Of a stretch of DNA of 64,000 nucleotides, positions 27,410 to 36,758 are shown in pieces; the stretch's first letter is position 1; each line of letters starts with the position of its first letter. Below the pieces are notes generated by a model. That model did not search any database. It was not told the origin of the DNA and worked only from the letters and a program-made list of their open reading frames with translations. Where the stretch lies: the NCBI RefSeq assembly GCF_014126825.1, contig NZ_CP059900.1, positions 1,488,001-1,552,000 of the forward strand, read 5' to 3'. The translations under genes were made by a program, and so were the position numbers. Source of the stretch: Tomitella gaofuii (GTDB taxonomy: Bacteria; Actinomycetota; Actinomycetes; Mycobacteriales; Mycobacteriaceae).

Positions 27410-28536
27410 TGACGTCTCCCGTTCACTCCGGCCCCGCGCGCTCGGACGGGGGCGGCGGTCCGCTCGCCGGACTGCGGGTGCTCGAGCTCGGCGGCATCGG
27501 TCCGGGGCCGCACGCGGCGATGCTGCTCGGTGACCTGGGTGCGGATGTGGTGCGCGTGCGCCGTCCTGGCGGCCTGGTGCTGCCCCCCGAGGACCGCGAC
27601 GTGCTGTTGCGCGGGCGTCGGCTGGTCGACCTCGACATCAAGACGCAGCGCGACGAGCTGCTGGACCTGGTCGAACGTGCGGATGTGCTCATCGAGGGGT
27701 TCCGGCCGGGCGTGTGCGAGCGGCTGGGCATCGGCCCCGACGACTGCGCGCAGCGCAACCCCCGCCTGATCTACGCCCGGATGACCGGATGGGGTCAGGA
27801 CGGGCCGATGGCGCAACGCGCCGGGCACGACATCAATTACCTGTCGATGACGGGATTGCTGTCGACCATCGGACGGAACGGGGAGCCGCCCGTGCCTCCG
27901 CTGAACTTGGCGGCGGATTTCGGCGGCGGATCGATGTTCCTGGTCACAGGGGTGCTGGCCGCGTTGTTCGAGCGGCAGACGTCGGGGCGCGGACAGGTGG
28001 TGGATGCCGCCATGGTCGACGGGGTCAGCGCACTGGGCGCGATGCCGTGGTCGTTCCGCGCGTCGGGCATGTGGCAGGACGAGCGCGAGTCCAACCTGCT
28101 CGACGGCGGCGCACCGTTCTACCGGGTCTACGAGTGCGCCGATGGCCGCTACATGGCGGTGGGCGCGATCGAACCGCAGTTCTACGCGCTGCTGCTCGAG
28201 GGGCTCGAGCTCCCGGCGGACGACCTGCCGATGCAGATCGACCAGTCGCGCTGGCCGGAGCTGCGCGAGCTTTTCGCGGCCCGGTTCGCGACGCGGACCC
28301 GCGACGAGTGGACGAAGGTGTTCGCCGACGTCGACGCGTGCGTCACCCCGGTGCTGACCATGGCGGAAGCGCCCGACGCCGAGCATCTCGCGGCGCGGGG
28401 GACTCTTCCGCGTACGGGGCCGGACGGCGCGCCGCAGCCGGCCGCGGCGCCGCGCTTCTCACGCAAGCCTCCTGCGGACACGGGCGTGCGGCCGCAGGGG
28501 GCGACGCCGCTGGGGCAGATCGGGTGGGATGCCTAG
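27409..28536 (+). CDS. CaiB/BaiF (type III) CoA-transferase family, alpha-methylacyl-CoA racemase-like
   Basis: A 375-residue family III protein. The N-terminal [32 protein letters not shown] is very close to alpha-methylacyl-CoA racemases (Mcr), as is [43 protein letters not shown] contains the His and Asp expected of the racemase catalytic pair. Such racemases invert 2-methylacyl-CoA so that branched or sterol side chains can enter beta-oxidation, which fits its coupling to an acyl-CoA dehydrogenase. It could instead be a CoA-transferase. It ends in a Pro/Ala-rich tail and converges with dapC 40 bp away. Confidence 0.88.
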   Translation: MTSPVHSGPARSDGGGGPLAGLRVLELGGIGPGPHAAMLLGDLGADVVRVRRPGGLVLPPEDRDVLLRGRRLVDLDIKTQRDELLDLVERADVLIEGFRPGVCERLGIGPDDCAQRNPRLIYARMTGWGQDGPMAQRAGHDINYLSMTGLLSTIGRNGEPPVPPLNLAADFGGGSMFLVTGVLAALFERQTSGRGQVVDAAMVDGVSALGAMPWSFRASGMWQDERESNLLDGGAPFYRVYECADGRYMAVGAIEPQFYALLLEGLELPADDLPMQIDQSRWPELRELFAARFATRTRDEWTKVFADVDACVTPVLTMAEAPDAEHLAARGTLPRTGPDGAPQPAAAPRFSRKPPADTGVRPQGATPLGQIGWDA

Positions 28537-28576
28537 CGTGGACGCGCACACCGGGGCGCCCGGCCGGGGTGCGGGG

Positions 28577-29770
28577 TCATTCCCGCAGCCCGGCCAGACG
28601 TCGTGCCCCCTCGGCGAGCACCTCGTCGCGCTTGCAGAACGCGAAGCGCACGAGGTGCCGCCACGGTCCGGGGTCGTCGGTGAACGGCGCCATCGGCACA
28701 GCGGCGACGCCGATCCGCTCGGGCATCGCGCGGCACAGCTGCGCGCCGTCGTCGTAACCGAGCGGGCGCGGATCGGCCAGCAGGAAATACGTGCCGGCGC
28801 AGTCGTGCACGCCGAACCCCGTCGCGCGCAGGGCGCCGGCGAGGACGTCGCGCTTGCGTTGCAGATCCGTGCGGTTGCGGGCGATCCATTCCTGCTCGGT
28901 GCGCAGCGCCAGCTCCACCGCGGGCTGGAACGGGGTGCCGCCGACGTAGCTGAGGAACTGCTTGGCGCCGCGCGCGGCGGCCACCAGCTCCGCCGGGCCG
29001 CACACCCAGCCCGTCTTCCAGCCGGTGACGTTGAACGTCTTGGCGGCCGACGACACCGTGAGGGTGCGGTCGCCGAGCCCGTCGACGGCGCACAGCGGCA
29101 CGTGCGGGCCGGCCGGGGCGTCCGCGTAGACGAGGTGCTCGTAGACCTCGTCGGAGAGCACGAGCACGTCGTGTGCCACGACGACCTCGGCGATGACCGC
29201 CCGGTCGGCGGCGTCGAAGACGGTGCCCGTGGGGTTGTGCGGCGTGTTGACGATGAGCATCCGCGTCGCATCGGACACGGCCGCGCGCAGACCGTCGTGG
29301 TCGAGCCCGAAGCCGCCTGCGCGCGGGACCAGCGGCACCGTGCGGCGGACCCCGCCGGCGAGCGATATTACCGCCGAGTAGGAGTCGTAGTACGGTTCGA
29401 TCAGGACCACCTCGTCACCGGGTTCCACCAGGCCCAGGACCGCGCCGGCGATCCCCTCGGTGGCGCCCACGGTGATGAGGACCTCGGTGTCGGGGTCGGT
29501 GTCGAGCCCGTAGCGGGCGCGGCGGTCCTCGGCGACGGCGGCGCGCAGGCCGGGCATGCCGAGGCCCGGCGCGTACTGGTTGAGACCGTCCGCGATCGCC
29601 GTGCGTGCGGCGTCGAGCATGGCGGACGGTCCGTCGGTGTCGGGGAACCCCTGGCCGAGGTTGACGGCGTCGTGCCGGACGGCCAGTGCGGTCATCTCGG
29701 CGAAGATCGTCGCGCCGTACGGCTGCAGGCGCCGGACGGTGCGGGGCGGGTGCGGGGCGGGTTCCGGCAT
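28577..29770 (-). CDS. dapC: N-succinyldiaminopimelate aminotransferase DapC
   Basis: A 397-residue PLP fold-type I aminotransferase of lysine/peptidoglycan synthesis. The N-terminal substrate segment is DAVNLGQGFPDTDGP. ITVGATEGIAGAVLGLVEPGDEV, VNTPHNPTGTVF (PLP Asn/Asp region) and VLSDEVYEHLVY follow. The Schiff-base Lys is in TVSSAAKTFNVTGWKTGW (~225). Position supports the name: it directly precedes divergent fadA as Rv0858c does in M. tuberculosis. Other class I aminotransferases (for example kynurenine or glutamine transaminases) share these motifs, so synteny decides. The longer open frame from 29848 is rejected because ATG 29770 starts the conserved region. Confidence 0.87.
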   Translation of the reverse strand: MPEPAPHPPRTVRRLQPYGATIFAEMTALAVRHDAVNLGQGFPDTDGPSAMLDAARTAIADGLNQYAPGLGMPGLRAAVAEDRRARYGLDTDPDTEVLITVGATEGIAGAVLGLVEPGDEVVLIEPYYDSYSAVISLAGGVRRTVPLVPRAGGFGLDHDGLRAAVSDATRMLIVNTPHNPTGTVFDAADRAVIAEVVVAHDVLVLSDEVYEHLVYADAPAGPHVPLCAVDGLGDRTLTVSSAAKTFNVTGWKTGWVCGPAELVAAARGAKQFLSYVGGTPFQPAVELALRTEQEWIARNRTDLQRKRDVLAGALRATGFGVHDCAGTYFLLADPRPLGYDDGAQLCRAMPERIGVAAVPMAPFTDDPGPWRHLVRFAFCKRDEVLAEGARRLAGLRE

Positions 29771-29853
29771 GGGGCCCACCCTAGCCGCGCGTCCCGGCGG
29801 GGCACTGCCGCCGGACTCCGGGGCGGAACAGGGCGTCCCGCCGCCCACAGTGG

Positions 29854-29867
29854 TAGAACACGTTATA
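29854..29867 (+). promoter_or_regulatory. KstR-type palindromic operator candidate upstream of fadA
   Basis: TAGAACACGTTATA matches the KstR-type consensus TnnAACnnGTTnnA at every fixed position. It lies 29 bp before the fadA start and 83 bp before the dapC start, in the divergent intergenic region. TATAGA just inside its right half could be a -10 element, so a bound repressor would block the promoter. The identity of the bound TetR protein is an inference. Confidence 0.55.
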
Positions 29868-29895
29868 GAAACGTACGAGAGAGGAAGGAATGCCG

Positions 29896-31110
<1,215 letters not shown>

Positions 31111-31150
31111 TCGTCACCGGCGGGAATTCCTGAAAGGGCAACACGAACAC

Positions 31151-33286
31151 ATGACTGACAACATCATCGCCTGGGACATCGACGCCGACGGCATCGTCGT
31201 GCTCACCATCGACGACCCCCACCAGGGCGCGAACACGATGAACGAGCGGTACCTGTCGTCGATGAAGGCCACCGTCGACCGCCTCTACGAGGAGAAGGAC
31301 GCGATCACCGGCGTCGTGCTCACCTCGGGCAAGAAGACCTTCTTCGCCGGGGGCGACCTCAACAACCTGCTGGCCGTGCGCAAGGACCAGGCCACGGAGA
31401 TCTACGGGCACAGCCTGGCCGCCAAGGCGGATCTGCGCCGGCTCGAAACGCTGGGCAAGCCCGTCGTCACCGCGATCAACGGCGCGGCGCTGGGCGGCGG
31501 CCTCGAGATCGCGCTGGCCACCCACCACCGCATCGCCGCGGACGTCAAGGGCGTCAAGATCGGCCTGCCGGAGGTCACGCTGGGGCTGCTGCCCGGCGGC
31601 GGCGGCATCGTGCGCACGGTGCGGCTTCTGGGCCTGCAGAACGCGCTGATGGGCGTGCTGCTGCAGGGCCAGCAACGCGGCCCCGCCGCGGCCAAGGAGG
31701 TCGGCCTGATCGACGAGGTGGTCGACTCGGTCGACGCCCTCGTCCCCGCCGCCAAGGCGTGGATCAAGGCGAACCCGGACAGCGGCGTGCAGCCGTGGGA
31801 CGTCAAGGGCTACAAGATCCCGGGCGGCACCCCCGCCACGCCGTCCTTCGCGGCCAACCTGCCGGCGTTCCCCGCGAACCTGCGCAAGCAGCTCAAGGGC
31901 GCACCCATGCCCGCGCCGCGCGCCATCATGTCGGCGGCCGTCGAGGGCTCGCAGGTGGACATCGACAACGCGCTCATCATCGAGGCGCGCTACTTCACCG
32001 AGCTGGTCACCGGCCAGGTGGCGAAGAACATGATCCAGGCGTTCTTCTTCGACCTGCAGTCGATCAACTCGGGCGCCTCCCGGCCCGACGGCATCGAGAA
32101 GACCCCGATCACCAAGGTCGGCGTGCTCGGCGCGGGCATGATGGGCGCGGGCATCGCCTACGTCTCCGCCAAGGCGGGCTTCGAGGTGGTGCTCAAGGAC
32201 GTCGAGCAGGCCGCCGCCGAGCGCGGCAAGGGCTACGCCGAGAAGCTCGAGGAGAAGGCCCTCAAGCGCGGCAAGACCACGGAGGAGAAGTCCAAGGCGC
32301 TGCTCGGCCGCATCCACCCGACGGCCGACGCGGCCGACTTCGCGGGCGTGGACTTCGTCGTCGAGGCCGTCTTCGAGTCCGAGGAGCTCAAGCACAAGGT
32401 CTTCCAGGAGATCGAGGACGTCGTCACCGAGGACGCGCTGCTCGGGTCGAACACCTCGACGCTGCCGATCACCGGCCTGGCCCAGGGGGTCCAGCGCCAG
32501 GAGGACTTCATCGGCATCCACTTCTTCTCGCCGGTGGACAAGATGCCGCTGGTGGAGATCATCCGCGGGGAGAAGACGTCGGACCGCACGCTGGCGCGGG
32601 TGTTCGACTACGTGCAGGCCATCCGCAAGACGCCCATCGTGGTGCATGACTCGCGCGGGTTCTTCACCTCGCGCGTCATCGGCACCTTCATCAACGAGGC
32701 CATCGCCATGGTGGCCGAGGGCGTGCCCCCGGCCACGATCGAGCAGGCCGGCCAGCAGGCGGGCTTCCCGGCCGCGCCGCTGCAGCTGTCCGACGAGCTC
32801 AACCTGACGCTGATGCAGAAGATCCGCAAGGAGACCGCCGACGCGGCCGCCGCCGAGGGGCGGACGCTGCCGGCGGACCCGGCCGGCGACGTCATCAACG
32901 CGCTGGTGGACGCTGGCCGCACCGGCAAGCTCGGCGGCGCCGGGTTCTACGACTACGCGGACGGCAAGCGCACCGGGCTGTGGTCGGGCCTCGCGGGGAT
33001 CGTCGGCGACGCCTCGTCGGACGCTCCGCTGCAGGACCTCATCGAGCGGATGCTGTTCATCGAGGCCATCGAGACGCAGAAGTGCTTCGACGAGGGCGTC
33101 ATCGACACCACCGCCGACGCGAACATCGGCTCGATCATGGGCATCGGCTACCCGGCGTGGACGGGCGGCGTCGCCCAGTACATCGTGGGCTACGAGGGCG
33201 GCAAGGCCGGCTTCGTCACGCGGGCCAAGGAGCTGGCCGCCAAGTACGGTGAGCGCTTCACCCCGCCGGCGAGCCTGGAGGGCTGA
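31151..33286 (+). CDS. fadB: Fatty-acid oxidation complex alpha subunit FadB (enoyl-CoA hydratase / 3-hydroxyacyl-CoA dehydrogenase)
   Basis: A 711-residue two-enzyme protein. The N-terminal hydratase (~1-190) has FFAGGDLNNLLAVRK (oxyanion hole) and the two catalytic Glu in GGGLEIALA and GLPEVTLGLLPGGGG. A linker helix bundle follows. The NAD-binding domain begins at VGVLGAGMMGAGIAYVSAK (~320). The dehydrogenase catalytic His is in FIGIHFFSPVDKMPLVEI (~455), and NEAIAMVAEG and GFPAAPLQLSDE belong to the C-terminal domain. It forms the Rv0859-Rv0860-type trifunctional unit with fadA. A strong hairpin follows. Confidence 0.96.
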   Translation: MTDNIIAWDIDADGIVVLTIDDPHQGANTMNERYLSSMKATVDRLYEEKDAITGVVLTSGKKTFFAGGDLNNLLAVRKDQATEIYGHSLAAKADLRRLETLGKPVVTAINGAALGGGLEIALATHHRIAADVKGVKIGLPEVTLGLLPGGGGIVRTVRLLGLQNALMGVLLQGQQRGPAAAKEVGLIDEVVDSVDALVPAAKAWIKANPDSGVQPWDVKGYKIPGGTPATPSFAANLPAFPANLRKQLKGAPMPAPRAIMSAAVEGSQVDIDNALIIEARYFTELVTGQVAKNMIQAFFFDLQSINSGASRPDGIEKTPITKVGVLGAGMMGAGIAYVSAKAGFEVVLKDVEQAAAERGKGYAEKLEEKALKRGKTTEEKSKALLGRIHPTADAADFAGVDFVVEAVFESEELKHKVFQEIEDVVTEDALLGSNTSTLPITGLAQGVQRQEDFIGIHFFSPVDKMPLVEIIRGEKTSDRTLARVFDYVQAIRKTPIVVHDSRGFFTSRVIGTFINEAIAMVAEGVPPATIEQAGQQAGFPAAPLQLSDELNLTLMQKIRKETADAAAAEGRTLPADPAGDVINALVDAGRTGKLGGAGFYDYADGKRTGLWSGLAGIVGDASSDAPLQDLIERMLFIEAIETQKCFDEGVIDTTADANIGSIMGIGYPAWTGGVAQYIVGYEGGKAGFVTRAKELAAKYGERFTPPASLEG

Positions 33287-33307
33287 TCCGCTTCGGTTCT
33301 GCTTCCG

Positions 33308-33350
33308 CTGCGGGGCCCGGCCGTGTCTTCGGATGCGCCGGGCCCCGCAG
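33308..33350 (+). terminator. Intrinsic terminator after fadB
   Basis: Perfect 14-bp stem: CTGCGGGGCCCGGC at 33308-33321 and its complement at 33337-33350, with a 15-base loop. It lies 22 bp past the fadB stop and 51 bp before the next start. It probably closes the fadAB transcript. Confidence 0.7.
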
Positions 33351-33401
33351 CCTGTCCGCCACGCAGCCGTAGAGTGGTCGATGCGCGAGGAAAGGACCCC
33401 C

Positions 33402-34412
33402 ATGGCTGCCGACACACTCCCCGCCATCGACCTGGCCGCGCTCGACGCGGGCGACCCCGACGCGTTGCGCGCACTGCGCACCGTGACGCACGGCATCGGG
33501 TTCTTCTACCTCGACGGCCACGGGATCGCCCCGCGCGCCGCCGACGATCTGATCGACGCCGCGCGGGAGTTCTTCGCGCTACCGGAGCACGAGAAGCGGG
33601 AGATCGAGAACGTCCGCTCGCCGCACTTCCGCGGATACACGATGCTGGGCGGTGAGCGCACGCAGGGACGCGTGGACTGGCGCGAGCAGCTGGACATCGG
33701 CGCCGAGCGCGCGGCGGCCCCGCTGGACCCGCAGCGGCCGTGGAGGGTGCTCGACGGGCCCAATCAGTGGCCGGCGGGGGTGCCGCGGTTGCGGCGCGCG
33801 GCGCTCGACTGGATGTCGGCGGCCGGGGGCGTGGGCATGCGCCTGCTGCGGGCGTGGGCCGCGTCGCTGGGGGCGCCGGCCGGGCACTTCGACGCCGCGT
33901 TCGCCGATCCCGACCCGCTGCTCAAGATCGTCCGGTACCCCGGGGGCGGCGGGACCGCGAGCGGGCAGGGCGTGGGCGGCCACAAGGACGTGGGCGCGCT
34001 GACGCTGTTGTATCCCGAGCCGGGCACATCCGGCCTGCAGGTGGAGGTGGACGGACGCTGGGTCGACGCCCCGCCCCGGCGGGGGAGCTTCATCGTCAAC
34101 ATCGGCGAGCTGCTGGAGCTGGCCACGGACGGCTACCTCAAGGCCACCCACCACAAGGTGCTGCCGCCGCCGGCGGGCAGCGACCGGATCTCGCTGCCGT
34201 TCTTCCTCAATCCCGGGTTCGACCAGGCGTTGCCGCCCGTGGCGCTGGATCCCGCGCTCGCCGTGGAGGCGCGCGGCGTGGGGCAGGACTCCCACGGGGG
34301 CCGGCTGCATGCGGTGTACGGGCTCAACGCACTCAAATCCCGCCTGCGGGCGCACCCCGACGTGGCCCGCCGCTTCCATCAGGACCTGCTGGAGCTGCCC
34401 GAACTGCGATGA
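33402..34412 (+). CDS. 2-oxoglutarate/Fe(II)-dependent oxygenase, isopenicillin N synthase-like
   Basis: A 336-residue non-haem iron oxygenase. The N-terminal DIOX_N region has IDLAALDAGD, GIGFFYLDGHGI and FFALPEHEKREIE. The iron facial triad begins at GGHKDVGALTLLY (His-x-Asp, ~190-198). The distal His is in KATHHKVLPPP (~248), followed by RISLPFFLNP with the 2-oxoglutarate-binding Arg-x-Ser. The substrate is not predictable. Start ATG follows GAAAGG. It is separated from fadB by a terminator and is convergent with the GAP-type gene. Confidence 0.9.
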   Translation: MAADTLPAIDLAALDAGDPDALRALRTVTHGIGFFYLDGHGIAPRAADDLIDAAREFFALPEHEKREIENVRSPHFRGYTMLGGERTQGRVDWREQLDIGAERAAAPLDPQRPWRVLDGPNQWPAGVPRLRRAALDWMSAAGGVGMRLLRAWAASLGAPAGHFDAAFADPDPLLKIVRYPGGGGTASGQGVGGHKDVGALTLLYPEPGTSGLQVEVDGRWVDAPPRRGSFIVNIGELLELATDGYLKATHHKVLPPPAGSDRISLPFFLNPGFDQALPPVALDPALAVEARGVGQDSHGGRLHAVYGLNALKSRLRAHPDVARRFHQDLLELPELR

Positions 34413-34451
34413 GTGGTCGGCGGCCGCCCCCCCAGGCGGGCGGCACCGCGC

Positions 34452-35108
34452 TCAACCGAGGATCTTCACCACCGCGAACACCGCCCCGACCACGCCGGCG
34501 ACGATGAGCAGCGCCGAGACCACGCGTGACGCCGCGGGAAGGATGCCCTCCACCCGCATGATGAGCCGGTGTCCGGCGTCCTGCGAGCACAGTGCGAGGG
34601 CCGCGAGCAGCGCGGCCACGGGCAGCAGCGCGATGAGGACGAAGACGACGGAGAGCCCCAGCCGGGTGGGCGTGTCGTGTTTGGCCATCACGGCGATCGC
34701 CCCGTAGAAGGGCGCGGAGGTGAGCGACTGCGCACCCCAGGTGATCACTCCGAGGACGAAGGCCAACGCCGGGTGCACCTTCCTGTGCACGGGAAGGGAC
34801 AGCGGCGGCTTGACGAAGCCGCGCGCGGCGACCGCGATCACGGCCACGGCGATGAGCAGGCCGAGGACTGCCACGACCATGCCGGACAGCGCGTCGAGGG
34901 CACGGTGGATGATGTCGAGGATCACGGTGAACGAGAACGCCAGCGTGAGCGCCAGGCCGCAGATTCCGCCCACCATGAAGGCGACGGCGGTGCGGACGTA
35001 GGCCCACCGGGTGGCGCTGGAGATCCACACGTACGACACGGCGAGCAATGCAAGCACGTTGACCGAGTCCACCGCGGCCAGCGGAATGATCGATACGAGC
35101 GACTTCAT
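34452..35108 (-). CDS. GAP/LysE-superfamily-like membrane protein
   Basis: A 218-residue protein with about six predicted membrane helices. The opening MKSLVSIIPLAAVDSVNVLALLA has the 'PLAxxDSxN' pattern of the GAP (Sap-type) proteins in mycobacteria, which are related to LysE exporters. The mid-loop SLPVHRKVHPALAFVLG and a final helix follow. Some GAP proteins help export surface glycolipids, so a role in envelope lipid or small-molecule export is possible but inferred. Start ATG 35108 is used because the upstream extension is hydrophilic and unlike the family. Confidence 0.75.
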   Translation of the reverse strand: MKSLVSIIPLAAVDSVNVLALLAVSYVWISSATRWAYVRTAVAFMVGGICGLALTLAFSFTVILDIIHRALDALSGMVVAVLGLLIAVAVIAVAARGFVKPPLSLPVHRKVHPALAFVLGVITWGAQSLTSAPFYGAIAVMAKHDTPTRLGLSVVFVLIALLPVAALLAALALCSQDAGHRLIMRVEGILPAASRVVSALLIVAGVVGAVFAVVKILG

Positions 35109-35361
35109 GCGTGGGGGGTCCGCCTGTGCAGTCGGAATGGTCGTGGTCACGGATCGGCACCGCGAGGCGGTTCCAGCAAACCATCCTCGCAGTGCCGTCC
35201 GGCGGCCGCGCACCGACCCGCCAGAAAGCGGCCGGACCCGGCCGACCGGACCGGAGTGCGCCGACGCCGTACGGGAGTCAGGAGATGACCGAGGTCATAC
35301 CTGGTCCGCCCGAATGGCCGCGAAACTGACCGTTGGGTAGCGTTGGGCGATCGACAACCGG

Positions 35362-36738
35362 ATGAGGAGGAAGGTGCGTCCCACGTCAACGCGCTCCGCC
35401 GGCCGCGGCGGCACCGACCACGTCGTGGGCCGCCGCACGCGCGTCCACAGCGTCGATCTGATCAGAGTGTCGCTGTTCACGCTGGTCCTGATGGTGCACG
35501 CGACCGGTTCGATCAACTGGGATGCGGACCACGTGCGCGGCATGCAGTTCTTCACCATGATGGTGCACTGCGCACGCTACGGGTTCGTGTTCGTCACCGG
35601 GTTCGTCCTGTTCCTGGCCTATTACCGCAGCTCTATCACCGCTCCGGCCTTCTGGCGGCGGCGCTACGGATTCGTCGCCGCGCCGTACCTGGCATGGTCG
35701 GTCATCTACGTCATCACCGGATACGTGTTCGTCCGCGCGCCGTGGCCGGACACCGGCGCGGTCTTCGGCGACATCGGGACCGCGATACTCCAGGGCAATG
35801 CGCAGTACCAGATGTACTTCCTGCTCATCTCGATGCAGATCTACCTGCTGTTCCCCCTGGTGCGGATGCTGCTGCGCCGTACCGAGGGGCACCACGGCAA
35901 GGTGATGGCGGGGGCGGTGGCGCTGCAGGCCGGCGTGTTCGTGCTGTTCAGCTTCTACCACCCGGACCTGGACTGGTATGGGCACATGTGGAAGGCGCTG
36001 CCCACCTATGCGCTGTTCCTGGTAGGCGGTGCACTGGCCGCCGTGCACTACGAGCGCTTCGCCCCGTGGGTGCGCCGCAACCGGCGGTGGCTGGTGCCCC
36101 TGTCGATCGCCGGGGCGGTCTTCACGATCGTCATGTTCTTCGCGACCACGGGCGGCGGGAACATGCCCGGTCTCGCCTACGCGGCGTGGAGCGTGCAGAA
36201 TCTGCCGTGGTATCTGGCGGCCGTGGCACTGTTCTTCATCGTCGCGCAGGCGTGGGACGACCGCCGCGGGGAAGGGGCCGGGTGGGGCGCCCGGCTCGTC
36301 GACTACGGCGCCGTGCGCGCGTTCGGGATCTTCGCGGTGCATCCGCTCGTGATCGACCTCATCCACCAGTCGGGCTTCGTCGACTGGCTCTACGCCACCT
36401 ACCCGGACACGACGTTGCAACGCAGTGTCCTGCTGGTGCTGGTCACCCTGGTGGCCAGTCTGTGCCTGGTGGAACTCATCCTCTACACACCGCTGGCGCG
36501 TGTGCTCGTCGCGCACGACAGGATCCGCCCGCGGCGCACGCCCGCAGCGGCTACTGCTGCCGATGACAGCACGGCCGACGACGACATCGTCGCGCCGACG
36601 GCGGGCCCGGCCGATGCCGTGCCAGATTCGCGCGCGGCGGCCCTGCCGGTGCACGCTCCTGTCGTCCCGGCACCGCTGGACCCGGAACTCGACGGTGCAG
36701 GTGCCGCCCCGGCGCGTGCGGGGGCGGCGGCCAGGTAG
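35362..36738 (+). CDS. Acyltransferase 3 family membrane protein
   Basis: A 458-residue polytopic protein. RVHSVDLIRVSLFTLVLMVHATG (~28-50) is the first helix of the acyltransferase-3 fold. It carries the Arg and the active-site His (MVHA) near the membrane face. About ten hydrophobic segments follow, including FGIFAVHPLVIDLIH, with a second conserved His-Pro. The C-terminal ~85 residues are an Ala/Pro/Asp-rich tail with no fold. Such enzymes O-acylate surface glycans or lipids. The start at 35362 is uncertain: GAGGAGGAAGG lies inside the first codons, so a later GTG may be used. The 253 bp upstream show no clear element. Confidence 0.85.
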   Translation: MRRKVRPTSTRSAGRGGTDHVVGRRTRVHSVDLIRVSLFTLVLMVHATGSINWDADHVRGMQFFTMMVHCARYGFVFVTGFVLFLAYYRSSITAPAFWRRRYGFVAAPYLAWSVIYVITGYVFVRAPWPDTGAVFGDIGTAILQGNAQYQMYFLLISMQIYLLFPLVRMLLRRTEGHHGKVMAGAVALQAGVFVLFSFYHPDLDWYGHMWKALPTYALFLVGGALAAVHYERFAPWVRRNRRWLVPLSIAGAVFTIVMFFATTGGGNMPGLAYAAWSVQNLPWYLAAVALFFIVAQAWDDRRGEGAGWGARLVDYGAVRAFGIFAVHPLVIDLIHQSGFVDWLYATYPDTTLQRSVLLVLVTLVASLCLVELILYTPLARVLVAHDRIRPRRTPAAATAADDSTADDDIVAPTAGPADAVPDSRAAALPVHAPVVPAPLDPELDGAGAAPARAGAAAR

Positions 36739-36758
36739 GCCGCAGCCCCCCGGCCGCG

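Noticed and set aside
28546-28575. Terminator between the CaiB-type gene and dapC
   Set aside because: Only two 4-bp stem parts around a mismatch can be drawn in the 40-bp gap; too weak to list.
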